DNA from: Sphaerulina vaccinii
Taxonomy: Eukaryota; Ascomycota; Dothideomycetes; Mycosphaerellales; Mycosphaerellaceae
Assembly: GCA_022570795.1 (NCBI GenBank)
Contig: JAKUDP010000005.1
Coordinates: 930,001 to 994,000, forward strand
Direction: 5' to 3'
Length of the DNA stretch: 64,000 nucleotides
Both the position numbers and the translations under genes were made by a program. Below, in pieces: positions 22,267-32,579 of this stretch (its first letter is position 1; each line of letters begins with the position of its first letter). Below the pieces are notes generated by a model. The model saw nothing but the letters and a program-made list of their open reading frames with translations. It had not been told where the DNA came from and did not search any database.

Positions 22267-24252
22267 ATGGCTACTGCAGCAGTGGCATATCCGCTCCCGC
22301 CGCCCTCTCCCTCTCCAGGAAGCAAGAGGAAGTTCGATAAAGCACTTACTGGGAAAAAGAAAGCTGACAAAGCAACTGGGAAGCAGCGGCACGACAGAGG
22401 GCTGCGAGAGCTCTTGAACAGTAAGAGCCTGGGGGATCTACCACGACAAACATCCAGTTTCTACTCTCAGCCTGCACTGTATACTCCAGACCAGCAAGAT
22501 GGCAACAACGAAAATGGGGATTCACTTTCCGCCGAAGACGAAGTTATGGGAGACGCCAGTCCGGTGGAAGACGCCAGTCCGGACGAAGTCGAAGCACATG
22601 CGCGAATGCTAGCTGATGGTATGAAGGCGGCACTCGAGCAGCCAGAACCACTGCCGCCAAACCTGCCTGAAGAAATATCGCAAGAGCTGCACAAGTTTGC
22701 ATCAAATGTGTCGCAAGTCTGGTATCAGGAGGATCTGGGGGGACGCGTCAACAAGGAGATAGCCGAGTGCAACCGTGCTATTGAACAAATGAACCTCGAT
22801 GCAGGGCGCGAAGATAGCTCCTATAAGGTCGATAAAGCTCTTCCTGGACTGCTAGAGAACCTCAAACTTTACATGCTCAAATGGCAAACCACGACAGATG
22901 ACAAAGAGAAGGAACTTCTCGCCAGTCTTGCTGCGCAATTGCTTTTGCCCATGGTTCGGAAGCTCACGACCTGCGGTGTGCCTTGGGAACGGATGATGCC
23001 ACAGGACGAAGTCCTTGTCCTGATCCACATGGTAGACCAGGCTCAGATGCCCCCGGTGATACACCAAAAGCTCGTCGAGTATGCTGGAAGGGGCCCCAGT
23101 CCTGGTCCACGCCATTCAGGTATCACAGATATCATTGGACAGTATGGAAACGGTGCAGTAATCTCACCAATGAATCAACGAAGTTTTGGGCACTTGGATG
23201 ATTCCCAGAAAGCAGACAATGCAGCCTCATCTACAGTGGTATTTCAGCAGCGGCCATACTCTACTGCTGGTCCTCATCCCCACTCTACAGAACCACCAGA
23301 AGCTGGCCTGGAGTTGCTGTCTTATGCTGAAATGTACCAGCTACTGATAAAGATGGTGCAGTCGCAGGCATTGTCCAGCACCATGCAGCAAGTCAATGTG
23401 CCGCAGCCAATTGCCGTACAGCAATCTGAGAAAGCTGCAAGCTCGCCTACTACGATAAGGTCTCGCGTCTCCGCCCTTTTGTCGCCTCGCTTGATCAAAC
23501 CGATTTTGGGGGACGAGACGCCTCGCAATCGAGCAGGATATCGCCAAGTGCACGTGTCCTCGTCCGGAAGTAAGATCGCTTCGGTCTCCCCCAGCTCTAC
23601 AGAACGCGCACCTTCGATGAATGCTGGAGGCCCTCGTTCTCGTGGCGTCCCTGGACCGATAATCACACGAGATGGTAAGACAAATCTTGGCCAGATTGTT
23701 CACGTGGAGAAGCTCGGATCGTCTGGACACAGAATCACTTTCAATCAAGGTAGTCCCAATTATCCAGTCTACGAAATGATGTCCGGGTCTCACCTTCCTC
23801 CGGGCTCTTTGAAAAGCTTCGCTCAATCTCACCCTTTCGTAAAGCACTCGCACGAGGGCAGAACTGCGAACGAAGTCAGCTCGGTGACAGACATCTTGGA
23901 GTTGAAGAATGGCTTCGGAGTCGTGAGTATCACGAGGTTTCGCGTGGTATGGACCTCTGAGCCTTGTGTCACTTTTCCGACAAGAACCGAACTCAAGGCC
24001 ATTCTAGGCAAAGGTCTAGTGGATGACAAATACAGACAGGAGTTACGCCAACAGAAAGCTGAATATATCGCGTGGCACAACAAGTGCAAACACGAAGACT
24101 GGCATCCTAACCTTGGCAGACCAGGACATCGCATCACGCCAGCAGAGAAACTTGAATATCCTTGGTTATTTGAGAGAACAGAACGGGTAGCCTATGATCA
24201 GAGTGGTACGACGGCGAATGTCGTGGATGAGGACGCCATGGAGGTAGCTTGA
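22267..24252 (+). CDS. hypothetical 661-aa protein
   Basis: Single exon from the ATG at 22267 (GTCATGG) to 24252. The N-terminus is Pro/Ser-rich followed by a Lys-rich stretch (KRKFDKALTGKKKADK) that could be a nuclear signal. A short direct repeat in residues about 95-110 reads DASPVEDASPDE. A helical region spans residues about 125-250, a low-complexity Ser/Pro segment follows, and the last about 180 residues look folded with many aromatic and charged positions. No domain was recognised. The lack of introns over 2 kb and the orphan nature match other accessory genes here. Confidence 0.7.
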   Translation: MATAAVAYPLPPPSPSPGSKRKFDKALTGKKKADKATGKQRHDRGLRELLNSKSLGDLPRQTSSFYSQPALYTPDQQDGNNENGDSLSAEDEVMGDASPVEDASPDEVEAHARMLADGMKAALEQPEPLPPNLPEEISQELHKFASNVSQVWYQEDLGGRVNKEIAECNRAIEQMNLDAGREDSSYKVDKALPGLLENLKLYMLKWQTTTDDKEKELLASLAAQLLLPMVRKLTTCGVPWERMMPQDEVLVLIHMVDQAQMPPVIHQKLVEYAGRGPSPGPRHSGITDIIGQYGNGAVISPMNQRSFGHLDDSQKADNAASSTVVFQQRPYSTAGPHPHSTEPPEAGLELLSYAEMYQLLIKMVQSQALSSTMQQVNVPQPIAVQQSEKAASSPTTIRSRVSALLSPRLIKPILGDETPRNRAGYRQVHVSSSGSKIASVSPSSTERAPSMNAGGPRSRGVPGPIITRDGKTNLGQIVHVEKLGSSGHRITFNQGSPNYPVYEMMSGSHLPPGSLKSFAQSHPFVKHSHEGRTANEVSSVTDILELKNGFGVVSITRFRVVWTSEPCVTFPTRTELKAILGKGLVDDKYRQELRQQKAEYIAWHNKCKHEDWHPNLGRPGHRITPAEKLEYPWLFERTERVAYDQSGTTANVVDEDAMEVA

Positions 24253-24468
24253 TCTGAATAGAGCCGTTTCTTGATAGGTTGACATGTCTGCGATAAGTTC
24301 TAGGCCCATGAATTCTACAATGACTCGACATTTTCTCTCTGAACGATTTCCTCAAACAGCCTCTTGGTAAAAACGACCCTCACCATCGCCCTGTAGCCAC
24401 TAACAAGGCCAAGCTACTTGTGGCGACAACTCATGCACCACGGCTGATCATCGCACACACTACACACA

Positions 24469-24765
24469 TTAGCGATTCCTCTCACCACAGATTTGCTCGT
24501 CACAACCATACCAAAAGTCGTCTTCCTGTGCACAATGGTACCAATGGTTGCAAGCCTCGCACAAGTCCACATCGCAGAAGTCATGAAAAAAGTTGACCTT
24601 GGACGTCGGTGCAGGCGCCGCAGTAGCTGTCACCTCTTGAAATGCGTATCTTGTATGTGTCACGGTCTTGACACGCTGGAACACTATCTGGCCGACTCCA
24701 TACAATGGACATGTGACTGCTTGTGCAATGACCGAAAGTGCCATGAAAAAGTAGAGGTGTTGCAT
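24469..24765 (-). CDS. small secreted cysteine-rich protein, 98 aa (effector candidate)
   Basis: Single exon from the ATG at 24765. The signal peptide is obvious (MQHLYFFMALSVIAQAVTC). The mature chain is about 80 residues with seven Cys, six of them packed into the last about 40 residues in a C-x4-C-x2-C-x4-C pattern with many Trp, His and Asp. This dense C-terminal cysteine knot-like segment after a Thr/Ala/Pro linker is typical of fungal apoplastic effectors. No specific family is claimed. Confidence 0.62.
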   Translation of the reverse strand: MQHLYFFMALSVIAQAVTCPLYGVGQIVFQRVKTVTHTRYAFQEVTATAAPAPTSKVNFFHDFCDVDLCEACNHWYHCAQEDDFWYGCDEQICGERNR

Positions 24766-24865
24766 GCCTGGTGATATGATCACGGCACTGTCAGATGGAT
24801 CCTGTGGCGATTTGACAAATTGAGCTACAAATATTTGGCCAGGAAGACGGGAAAGAGACCACTAT

Positions 24866-25330
24866 CTAAACACGCTGTATTTCATCACTTGTCGTATCGA
24901 AGAGGTGACTGCATGTGCAAATTTCGATCATACTCGAGCCTATACGGCTGATACGCCACCAGACAAGAAAGTCGCTCCCTGCAATCGATCCCCGTGTCTT
25001 CGCCAGGTCTGAAAACGAAATCCATGTACCCAGGCGTTTCACCACATCATCTGCTGGAAAAGCGATACAGACATCGCTTGCAGAGGCCTCCGCGACTACT
25101 GTATCATAGCATGGCAGTAGCTTGATGCGCGTGTGACATGCGCTGCAGGGGTGTTTTGCGAGCACGCTGTATATGCTTTGCTTGAGCATACATGCTTGTT
25201 TCCAGGTACGTACTGCGACCCCTTTTGATTTACTGTCGTGGGCTGGCGATGCGGGGTGTTTGACATTCGCACAGCACGAACAAGGCACGTTCTGGGTTTT
25301 CAGTATACGGGAACCAGAATGCCATGGCAT
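24866..25330 (-). CDS. possible hypothetical protein, 154 aa
   Basis: Open frame from the ATG at 25330 with several CxxC/CxC pairs, including CSCC and CSAC-H, that could bind zinc, and a more hydrophobic C-terminal half. It lies head-to-head with the coiled-coil gene at 25417. Coding status is uncertain: no domain was recognised and no intron evidence supports it. Confidence 0.33.
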   Translation of the reverse strand: MPWHSGSRILKTQNVPCSCCANVKHPASPAHDSKSKGVAVRTWKQACMLKQSIYSVLAKHPCSACHTRIKLLPCYDTVVAEASASDVCIAFPADDVVKRLGTWISFSDLAKTRGSIAGSDFLVWWRISRIGSSMIEICTCSHLFDTTSDEIQRV

Positions 25331-25416
25331 TAAAGTCAATGCTCAAAAGCAGGCTATAGTCCTGCCACCATATCAACTTGCATTCTACTATCCTGCCGCA
25401 AGGCAGAAATGCACGA

Positions 25417-26661
25417 ATGGCAGGAGTCGATATGTCAACCGACGACGTCGCGGAGCTCGAGAAGCTTGAACAGATGAATGGTGACGAAGGTGGGATTGAT
25501 AGTCCTCGTGGCCATTCAGCACTCTTATATAAGGATCAGAGCTTTCCGGAACGCCTAGACACTAGCGAATGCATTTCCCCGGCGCTGTCAAGGTGGTGTT
25601 TTGCACAACTTCAGTGTGTTAGAGCAGCCCAGCGTGAAGCAGAGACGGCTCGTGGCAGCCTAGAGGAGTTGCAACATGCCTCAGAAGTCTATCAAGAGAA
25701 ATCAAGGAAGCAGCTGAGCCGCGCTCACCAAGCCAGAGTGAGGCTTGAGCAGCAAGTCGCTGAAGTAACGCATTGCATGGTACTCTTGGAAGAGGACCGT
25801 GACAAGTGGTACATTCGGTCCCGCGACGCTTCAGCAGACCTGGAAGAAGCACTGCACCTCTTGAACGAAATGCAGCAGGATGGCAAATCGGAAATGCCGC
25901 CAGCATACAGACATGTCGAACATAAAGATGCAAACTCCCAGGGAGCGGCATCTACCCAGCATCTCGACGGGATTCTTTGGAAGTCCCATATGGACCTACT
26001 TTCGATTGCTCAGCTCGACAAGAACCTATTCGCAGTGGAGGCGTTTCGTATTCTTGCCCTAGAGTGCCTGCGCCTGAGCCAGGTTCCAGAGAACGTGCCG
26101 ACCTGTGCTGTCAACTCTATGATCTGCTTGATCTGGCACACCATAAGCCATGACATGGAACAGGAAATGCTCGTGGGTCGTCAACGTGTCGAGATCCAGC
26201 AATACTGGTGCACGATCGATGCTGCTCTGCTCATGGTACTCAAGAGGTCGGTCGAAGCTGTGAGCATCTCAGATTCGAGCTCGTGCTGCACTCGGGATGG
26301 TAGAACTCCTGTCTGTACGCCTTGCAAAGAACGTGCGGTCTGGTTGGGCCACCAGGGCCGTGCTGCGCTGCTTGCATACTACGTCTCCCTGCTTGCCTGC
26401 AATCCTATCCGGATGACGGCTGCCAATATGACGGCCAATGCAATGTGTATACAATTCCTCGATAGAAGTACACGATGGAGCCACGAAGCGCTGGAAGATG
26501 AGCGGGCGCGTCTTGGTCGTGCCGATCGGGCTTCATACACCTGTGCCTGGTGGGCCTCGGAGGGTATTGCAGAGTCTCAGCAGATGTTGTCGAAGTCTCG
26601 AGAACGACGTCGTCGCGGCTGCTGGGCTAATGTAGTGAGCCGCCTGGAGCGGTTTATGTAA
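25417..26661 (+). CDS. coiled-coil orphan protein, family member 1, 414 aa
   Basis: Single exon. After an acidic N-terminus, residues about 70-165 form a strong heptad coiled coil (repeated Glu/Gln/Arg/Leu). A conserved MPPAYRHV-like break follows, then a helical C-terminal domain containing a CTPC pair. The same order of coiled coil, MPPxY motif, helical region and CxxC is present in the protein at 60552-61736, so the two are distant paralogues. No known domain. Start at 25417 or 25432 is uncertain. Confidence 0.68.
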   Translation: MAGVDMSTDDVAELEKLEQMNGDEGGIDSPRGHSALLYKDQSFPERLDTSECISPALSRWCFAQLQCVRAAQREAETARGSLEELQHASEVYQEKSRKQLSRAHQARVRLEQQVAEVTHCMVLLEEDRDKWYIRSRDASADLEEALHLLNEMQQDGKSEMPPAYRHVEHKDANSQGAASTQHLDGILWKSHMDLLSIAQLDKNLFAVEAFRILALECLRLSQVPENVPTCAVNSMICLIWHTISHDMEQEMLVGRQRVEIQQYWCTIDAALLMVLKRSVEAVSISDSSSCCTRDGRTPVCTPCKERAVWLGHQGRAALLAYYVSLLACNPIRMTAANMTANAMCIQFLDRSTRWSHEALEDERARLGRADRASYTCAWWASEGIAESQQMLSKSRERRRRGCWANVVSRLERFM

Positions 26662-26815
26662 GTGCAACGGATAGACTGTGTATCGCAATGTTTGATTCTG
26701 TGTACTATTTCCATTCATGACGTTGAAGTGTGGAGCGGAAGATGAAAAAGAGTTGACAGGAAGTTGGCCAGCATTACTAATACAACATGCGATATTAATA
26801 GAAACCCAAATTACG

Positions 26816-27516
26816 TCAACCCAATGAAGAAGAAGTGGTAAGAAATGTGCGAGGCGAGGTTGTCGGAGAGTCTCGACGAAGTGCTTCTCTTTCTGTCTCT
26901 CTTTCTCTTTCTCCCTGCTGCTGAACAACATGGTCAGCCTTCGCTTTGCGCTTAGGGCGTCTTGATGGTGCGGCTGAAGCTGACTCCAGTGGCCTTGGTG
27001 GCCTCAGTGGTAGCGGACGATCCGGAGGAGGGGAAGCGGAGATCTAATAAGCAGTGTTAATGATCAGAGGAGCTAGAGCGAGAGGTCAAGAGTACCCACC
27101 CCATATGGAAGGTAGGCTACCGACATACTAGCTCGTTCTAAGTGCAGATCGCTCCACGAGCTCAGAGTTTCGAACGCCGCTCTCCACTTGTCGCGATCCA
27201 CCTCGAGCTCTCGATTCTTGGCGCGAAGCAAATCCAACTGGTCCCTAACGCGATCCCGCTCCGCCTCGAACCTCGCGCGATGTTCCTCTTCGCGCATGCG
27301 ATGTCCCTCTTCGCGCACCAGTTGCTCTCGCCATTGAGCATCATTGCGCAACAGTAGCTCTCGCCATAGAGCATCATTGAGGTCGCCAGGTCCCGGAGTC
27401 TGGTTTACAGGCCCGCTAATCGAGGGTCTCTCCCTGTCAATCTTGCTCTTGCTCTTGCTCTTGCTCTTGCTCTTGCCTGGCAGCGTTGGCAGAGCGGACA
27501 GCAGCGAAGGCGGCAT
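26816..27516 (-). CDS. coiled-coil protein with nuclear-type basic tail, 214 aa
   Basis: Exons 27100..27516 and 26816..27043 join in phase 0 over a 56-nt intron with a TTAAC branch motif. Near the N-terminus four Lys-Ser dipeptides in a row are encoded by a CTTGCT hexamer-type repeat on the plus strand. Residues about 50-125 form a highly charged coiled coil. The second exon adds a Pro-rich stretch, a basic cluster (RRPKRKAK) and a Glu/Arg run. Probably nuclear; function unknown. Confidence 0.6.
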
Positions 27517-27806
27517 TTTGCCTTGTCTCGGGAGAGAAGAGAGTTGTGGAGCTCAAAAGACAGTAGTCAGCTCTAAACCTCAGACATGCGCCTGTGGTAC
27601 ATCATCTAAAACATCCTGAGACAAGTCTTTGCAATCACTGAAAACGGTATATCGGTACCTGCAGGTCAGGATGGAACTCAAGATATAATCCTGGGGCAAT
27701 GCCCGCGCACGATACAGGGTCAAACGACATCCTGGATCACGAACGAGCACGCCATGTGGATGCATTAGTATATACTTTGCACGTTGCGACAGTCGTACTA
27801 TCCAGC

Positions 27807-28890
27807 ATGGATCGCTTGCAGGTGTCTCGCGACGTCTTCCGTCGTCACCCTCGCCCTCAACGATGCATTGTGTCCGCACCACAATCAGGGTCCAAGAGAG
27901 TGATCTTGAACGCAACCTCAACACCATCATGGAAACCTAAGGACAAGTTCGTAGCAACGAAGCGGAGTGGATTGAACTCCCGGCAGACAGGCCTTGCTAC
28001 CACCATCGAAACTAGCTGGAAGTCATACACGCGACTTGGTGCGCTGATCCAAGGCGAGAGAGAACATATCGTAGCCCACGATAAGCAGATGACTATTCTC
28101 ATGTTCAAGGTCGCAGACTCGGAGGAAACGGCAGCAACGGCACAGCGTCTTTGCCACGAAAATGTGCTAGGGTTGCGATACGTCCTACATACGAACGATC
28201 AGACATACCTAGGATTCCAGTACGCTCGTTTCACGTTGGAAGAGCTGCTCAATGCGCACCTTCCCATGGATCGCGAGCATATACGCCTGATCACCACAGG
28301 GGTAAGTAGAGCTGTTTCAGCCCCCTGATATCGGCTAATGTGTCACCAGATCTTCGATGGTATCACATATCTCCATGGCATGGGCTTGATACATGGCAGG
28401 GTAGGCTGTCAGTCAGTGAGAGTGCAGTGCAGACCCCTCGCGGTTGTCCTAAGTATACACCCGAACAATCTTTCCAGGACTCATGCTAAACATATACACA
28501 GGTGATTGCGATACCTGTCTTACTAGCGACTGTGATACAATGCGCAGCAAAGACATGGAGGCCTTGGGTCTTGTTATGCTTGATTGTATGGCGCACCCTA
28601 ACACTTGCAGACTGACCGCTGCAGAAGCTCGCGAATGTGGGAAAATCGAGACCTTCGGTTTACACAACGCAGCTCGTTGGACGGAAGATCAAGACTTGAT
28701 TGAGTTCGTGGATCGCTTGTTCAACAGCGTAGACGCTAAATCGGTATGCGGTCTTGTACAAGTAGCAGGAAACTGCTGACCGGTGGAATAGCATAGCTTT
28801 CTACGTGGGGCCAAGGAACTCGATGCTCTTGTACCGCTAGTGGAGCTTGCATCGCTAGAGTGCGCTACTATGTGGCAACCAGAGATATAG
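27807..28890 (+). pseudogene. kinase-fold gene broken in the catalytic loop region
   Basis: Coding blocks are 27807..28301, 28350 to about 28477, about 28478..28743 and 28792..28890. The first and last introns are clean (GTAAGT...CAG and a 48-nt GTATGC...TAG with CTGAC branch). The first block encodes the N-lobe through a helix before the catalytic loop. The second gives YLHGMGLIHGR, matching the start of a catalytic loop but with HG in place of HRD. The next block (MRSKDMEALGLVMLD, then HSFLRGA) is kinase C-lobe but lies in another frame, and no canonical splice pair connects the two. Most likely a frame-broken kinase or pseudokinase; an unusual intron is the alternative. Confidence 0.5.
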
Positions 28891-28997
28891 GTTTCAGGAA
28901 GCCGTTTCCGCACGAGCACAGGGATGGCACGTCGGTATATGAAGAGGATGTAGTCCGCATTGTATCAGCTCTCGATGGCTGTGCTCTCTGTTCCCAG

Positions 28998-29960
28998 ATG
29001 CCTATAATGGACATGGCTGACCTCAACTTTCCACCACTCGCGCTGCCACAAGATGGATCTATGCTTATGGCAGATGCTGGGCTCAATTCGCAGCATATCG
29101 GCACATTCGATTCCTTCATCGACCTCTCGCCACCCAGCTGCGGCGTCAACAATAGTCTCAAACAGACTTATGCTTCGAGCGGGTACAAAGACTCGACTAC
29201 TTTGCAACACGAGCTTTCAACCATACAGCAGGAGAACGCTCGCCTCCGACAACAGCTTGCTGCAGCTTATCAATCATCGCCCATTATGAGTCACCAACCA
29301 GTGACTACTACCCAGAGAACGCATTCTGGCACGATAGAACAAGACTTTCCTAGCATGGCATCACAGCACTCGACGATGCTCATGAAGAAGCTCTCTGGAC
29401 CACCTGCGAGGCCAGCCACGATGAGTACGAAAATTTCGGACACCGGTGAAGGGGCCATTTCTGAGCGTAACTCATCGACCGCCGGACAATCGAGGCGTCC
29501 TGCTCTGATCAATTCGAGCCAACCATCCCGTCGATTCGGACGGCCTGCATCACATGTTTTAGACCCACTTACACGACATCGCCAGTCCGGCAGAGCTCTC
29601 TCCAACAGCCCTGGCCAAGGTCCCTCGAATCGCCGTTCTCTGGAGGAGTGCAACACAGGGGACTCCCCCGCAGGCTCTGACAAAGAAGCCTCCATACTCA
29701 AGCTGCAGCAGGAACTAGCTAAGGCTACAGGAGAGATTCGGTCTTTAGCTGCGCGCTGCGTGACTTTAGAGAGCCGTCTTGTCAGTGCCCAAGAAGAATC
29801 GGAGCGGGACGAGCAGTTCTGTGGCTATTTTGACTGGATGTTCGATTTTATATTAGAGACTTATCCTATCTTCGAACACCAGGGGGTAGAAATATCTCCC
29901 AAGCTGTCGGAGCTGTACGACAACATTCGCGCCATGGAGTCGTCTCTCAAAACCAGTTAA
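28998..29960 (+). CDS. coiled-coil hypothetical protein, about 320 aa
   Basis: Single exon. The frame is open from 28860, but that would overlap the end of the kinase-like gene, so the ATG at 28998 (or 29010) is preferred. It has a short coiled coil at residues about 65-95, a long Ser/Arg/Pro-rich disordered centre, a second coiled coil at about 230-275 and a C-terminal helical block with a YFDWMFDFILETYP core. No domain recognised. Confidence 0.62.
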   Translation: MPIMDMADLNFPPLALPQDGSMLMADAGLNSQHIGTFDSFIDLSPPSCGVNNSLKQTYASSGYKDSTTLQHELSTIQQENARLRQQLAAAYQSSPIMSHQPVTTTQRTHSGTIEQDFPSMASQHSTMLMKKLSGPPARPATMSTKISDTGEGAISERNSSTAGQSRRPALINSSQPSRRFGRPASHVLDPLTRHRQSGRALSNSPGQGPSNRRSLEECNTGDSPAGSDKEASILKLQQELAKATGEIRSLAARCVTLESRLVSAQEESERDEQFCGYFDWMFDFILETYPIFEHQGVEISPKLSELYDNIRAMESSLKTS

Positions 29961-30044
29961 CCAGAATCAGTATAGAGGTACGCCAATACTATTATATAAC
30001 GATTGATCCTAGGATAGAAGCACGAGTGAACCGCTACCGCAAGC

Positions 30045-30590
30045 ATGCGCTTGACACAATCAGTTCACTTTCCTATGCAACCCGTTACCTCTATATCTCG
30101 ATTGCCAAAGCCCATAGAGCTGGCGATCATCGATGATTTTGAAGACCACATCGCCTGCTGCAAACTCTGTCGACGCGTGAGCAGATCATCCGTACTGAAT
30201 ACACAGGCTCTCTGTCGTGATGGAAGACGTTATCTTCACAGAGTCTGGTTGCGGTTCTATGGCGGCGGCGATGGTCATATATACAGCACAGCAATCATGA
30301 GTGTCCACTATTTCAGAGTGGAGGTGCCAGAACGATTCACTGTCGTTCATCGACTGTTTACCGCTCGACGATGTCCGGCTGGAGGAGCACATCTTCGCCC
30401 TACTTCTATCTTGAAGAGAAGGAGTGGTTCCAGTCAGCACAGACGCCACCATCGGGTTCGCAGTGGGCGAGTAAGCGACACTTCGACTGACCAAGGATCA
30501 AAGGCGCAAGCTAATTGTTTTGCTTCTACAGTAGACTGCACGCAGCTCGTACATATGAAAGCCAATGCCGTGGAGGAAGTGGCCATATAG
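30045..30590 (+). CDS. hypothetical protein with N-terminal CxxC domain, 181 aa
   Basis: The ATG at 30045 opens a frame whose first about 80 residues look folded: a KPIELAIIDDFEDHIACCKLCRR segment typical of small fungal zinc-binding or wHTH-like modules, then a hydrophobic Tyr/Trp-rich stretch. The last about 90 residues are basic and low complexity and may be a wrong frame or a missed intron. Confidence applies to the N-terminal part. Confidence 0.42.
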   Translation: MRLTQSVHFPMQPVTSISRLPKPIELAIIDDFEDHIACCKLCRRVSRSSVLNTQALCRDGRRYLHRVWLRFYGGGDGHIYSTAIMSVHYFRVEVPERFTVVHRLFTARRCPAGGAHLRPTSILKRRSGSSQHRRHHRVRSGRVSDTSTDQGSKAQANCFASTVDCTQLVHMKANAVEEVAI

Positions 30591-31572
30591 ATGTCGATGG
30601 TTGTAAGGTGTATGAGGATGTGCTCAGCATGTGATGTGCCAGGCTTATATAGTGCTTCCAGACAACAACAGTATGAGCTCATGTAACTTCCATCACGATG
30701 CTTCGTGTTCCTTCTCTCTCACAATCTTGACTGTCCTCCAGGCACTGCAATCCGAGGTGTAATGGCCAGAAGCAGCAAACAATGGGTGTGGAAATAGAAT
30801 AGTTCGTATGAGCGAGAGCCGCACGGAAATAGTGCACAGAAATTGGGCAGATGCAATGTGGGCACATATCTCTGCGATACCACAGCGCCTTGTGATCGCA
30901 AATTCGTCAGCTGGAAGCCTCTTTGGGAAGACGAGCTGTGCAATTGTCTCCATCTCCGCGTGAATATGGCTTGATGAATCGCCTCAGCCGCAGCGAGTAT
31001 GGCGACTAAGGCCTCTATGGAATGCCCGAACTTGCCATCGCGGATGCAGAGTGAACTTATAAAGATATTGGATAATGGGTCAAAGGTGTGTAGGTCAAAG
31101 GTATGGGCGAAAAGGGCATGGGAGAAGCCCGCACGCTCAGATCCCATACGGGCCTCAACCACTTTCAACCTTCCCATATGGCCTCCTCGCATGTGGCTTC
31201 CTCTCATATAGCCTCCTCTCATATGGGGTTTCATCTTCCCATACGGCACTCTTCCCATACGGCACTCTTCCCATACGGCACTCTTCGCACTCTTCCCATA
31301 CGGCACTCTTCCCATACGGCACTCTTCCCATATGGTCTCATCCCATGGGCTTGGCATGGTCTACGAGATCTGCTCTGGACGTAAAAGTGAGCTATGGACT
31401 CGAACTGCGAAAACGCACTGCGGCAGTGAAAAGGTCTGTGCGTTGCACCAGAATTCGAGGTGCACTGCGATCGCAGTCGAAGTTTGGTGGGGAATTTCAA
31501 GATCGCAGGTTCATCCACATGTGATCCAAAGGCTATTGAACAGCCCTTGTAGTCGCTCTTGTCCAACTTCTG
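30591..31572. other. intergenic with minisatellite
   Basis: About 980 bp without a trustworthy gene. Long open frames on both strands across 30719-31566 are produced by the tandem repeat at 31160-31350 rather than by coding selection. Confidence 0.5.
31160..31352. repeat. 16-bp minisatellite and related degenerate repeats
   Basis: CTTCCCATACGGCACT-type units repeat at least six times between about 31235 and 31345. One unit is interrupted by an extra CTTCGCACT. To the left lie diverged relatives of the form CCTCCTCNCATATGG. The unit is palindrome-like around CCATAYGG. Confidence 0.88.
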
Positions 31573-32385
31573 TCAAATGATTCTGAATACACACTCTAGA
31601 CAACGTAACATACACAGGACTCCTGCTATCGACAACATAGCCGCACCTGTAGCGACGCCCACGGGACCTTTCGCGGCACGCACTAGATGCTGCCCGTCTG
31701 CGACACCGAATACTCTCGCGACCGCAGGTATCAACAACGCGCTGAATAAAGCAAGATCGATGAGCTCCAGGAAAGCAATCAAAGCATTGGCGACCACGAC
31801 CTCAATGCTCCGCTTCCTCGCAGCGGGTGAAAGAGCAAGTAGTAGAGTGCCTGTCGACACAATAATGGCAAGGTACGCTGTAAGCACGAGCCAGGCTTGT
31901 ACCATCATGAACACGATTGTCACTTCCAAGATTGCTGGCTCCAGGACAGACAATATTGTTCCTGGCGGACTTGCGAGACCGGCTGCTAGGTGAGCTTGGC
32001 TATACACATCTCGAAAGACTGGCAGATCTGACAAGGCTGTACTCGAGCATACTAAGCCACTCGATGCTCCTTGTGGAGAGTGCCAGTATATGCAGAATCT
32101 CTGCAGATATACCGATATGTGCCATGATGCGATGTCGTTATCAAGCTCTGGCCGACGGACCTGACCTGCAATTGAATGAATGCTCGCAAAGCTCGGAACA
32201 CGAAGCTTTATCTTCTCAGTGCATGCTCATCATTACCGACTCTGCTCTTTGCAACGTACAGTGAAAAGATATGTGCCGTCAAGTGGCCTCCAGGACCCGG
32301 CAAGCAAAAGAAGAATAGCTGCTCCTAATAACACACTGCTCGAAATTGCAGCATAGGCGTCGAGGACCAGAAGCGGCGGTGGCAT
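31573..32385 (-). CDS. four-helix integral membrane protein, 237 aa
   Basis: Exons 32260..32385 and 31573..32160 join in phase 0 over a 99-nt GTACGT...CAG intron. The ATG at 32385 starts a product with one helix near residue 15, a soluble loop of about 90 residues, then three long hydrophobic helices in the C-terminal half. The layout (TM, large loop, three TMs) resembles fungal Sur7/PalI or MARVEL-like four-span proteins, but no signature Cys motif was found, so no family is assigned. Confidence 0.62.
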
Positions 32386-32443
32386 AGCGCAGAAGGACAC
32401 TGGACTCATGTCCTCTCACAGGACGAGATATACACATCATGGG

Positions 32444-32471
32444 CCGACTTTCTGGATCCGACTTTCTGGAT
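32444..32471. repeat. 14-bp tandem duplication
   Basis: CCGACTTTCTGGAT occurs twice in direct succession in the divergent promoter region between the membrane protein and the secreted-protein gene. Confidence 0.85.
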
Positions 32472-32506
32472 CCGAGTTCTCGAGGACGTTCTTTAGCTGG
32501 CCTACA

Positions 32507-32512
32507 TATAAG
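32507..32512 (+). promoter_or_regulatory. TATA box of the secreted Ser-rich protein gene
   Basis: TATAAG lies 68 bp before the ATG at 32580. Confidence 0.45.
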
Positions 32513-32579
32513 CTATAGCTGTTGCCTTGTTTGCAATCGACTCACATTCTCCTACCGTTAGGCCTTTTGCATATTCGAC

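Noticed and set aside
30719..31566. Long open frames on both strands across the minisatellite
   Set aside because: They arise because the repeat units lack stop codons in several frames; outside the repeats the sequences have no protein-like character.
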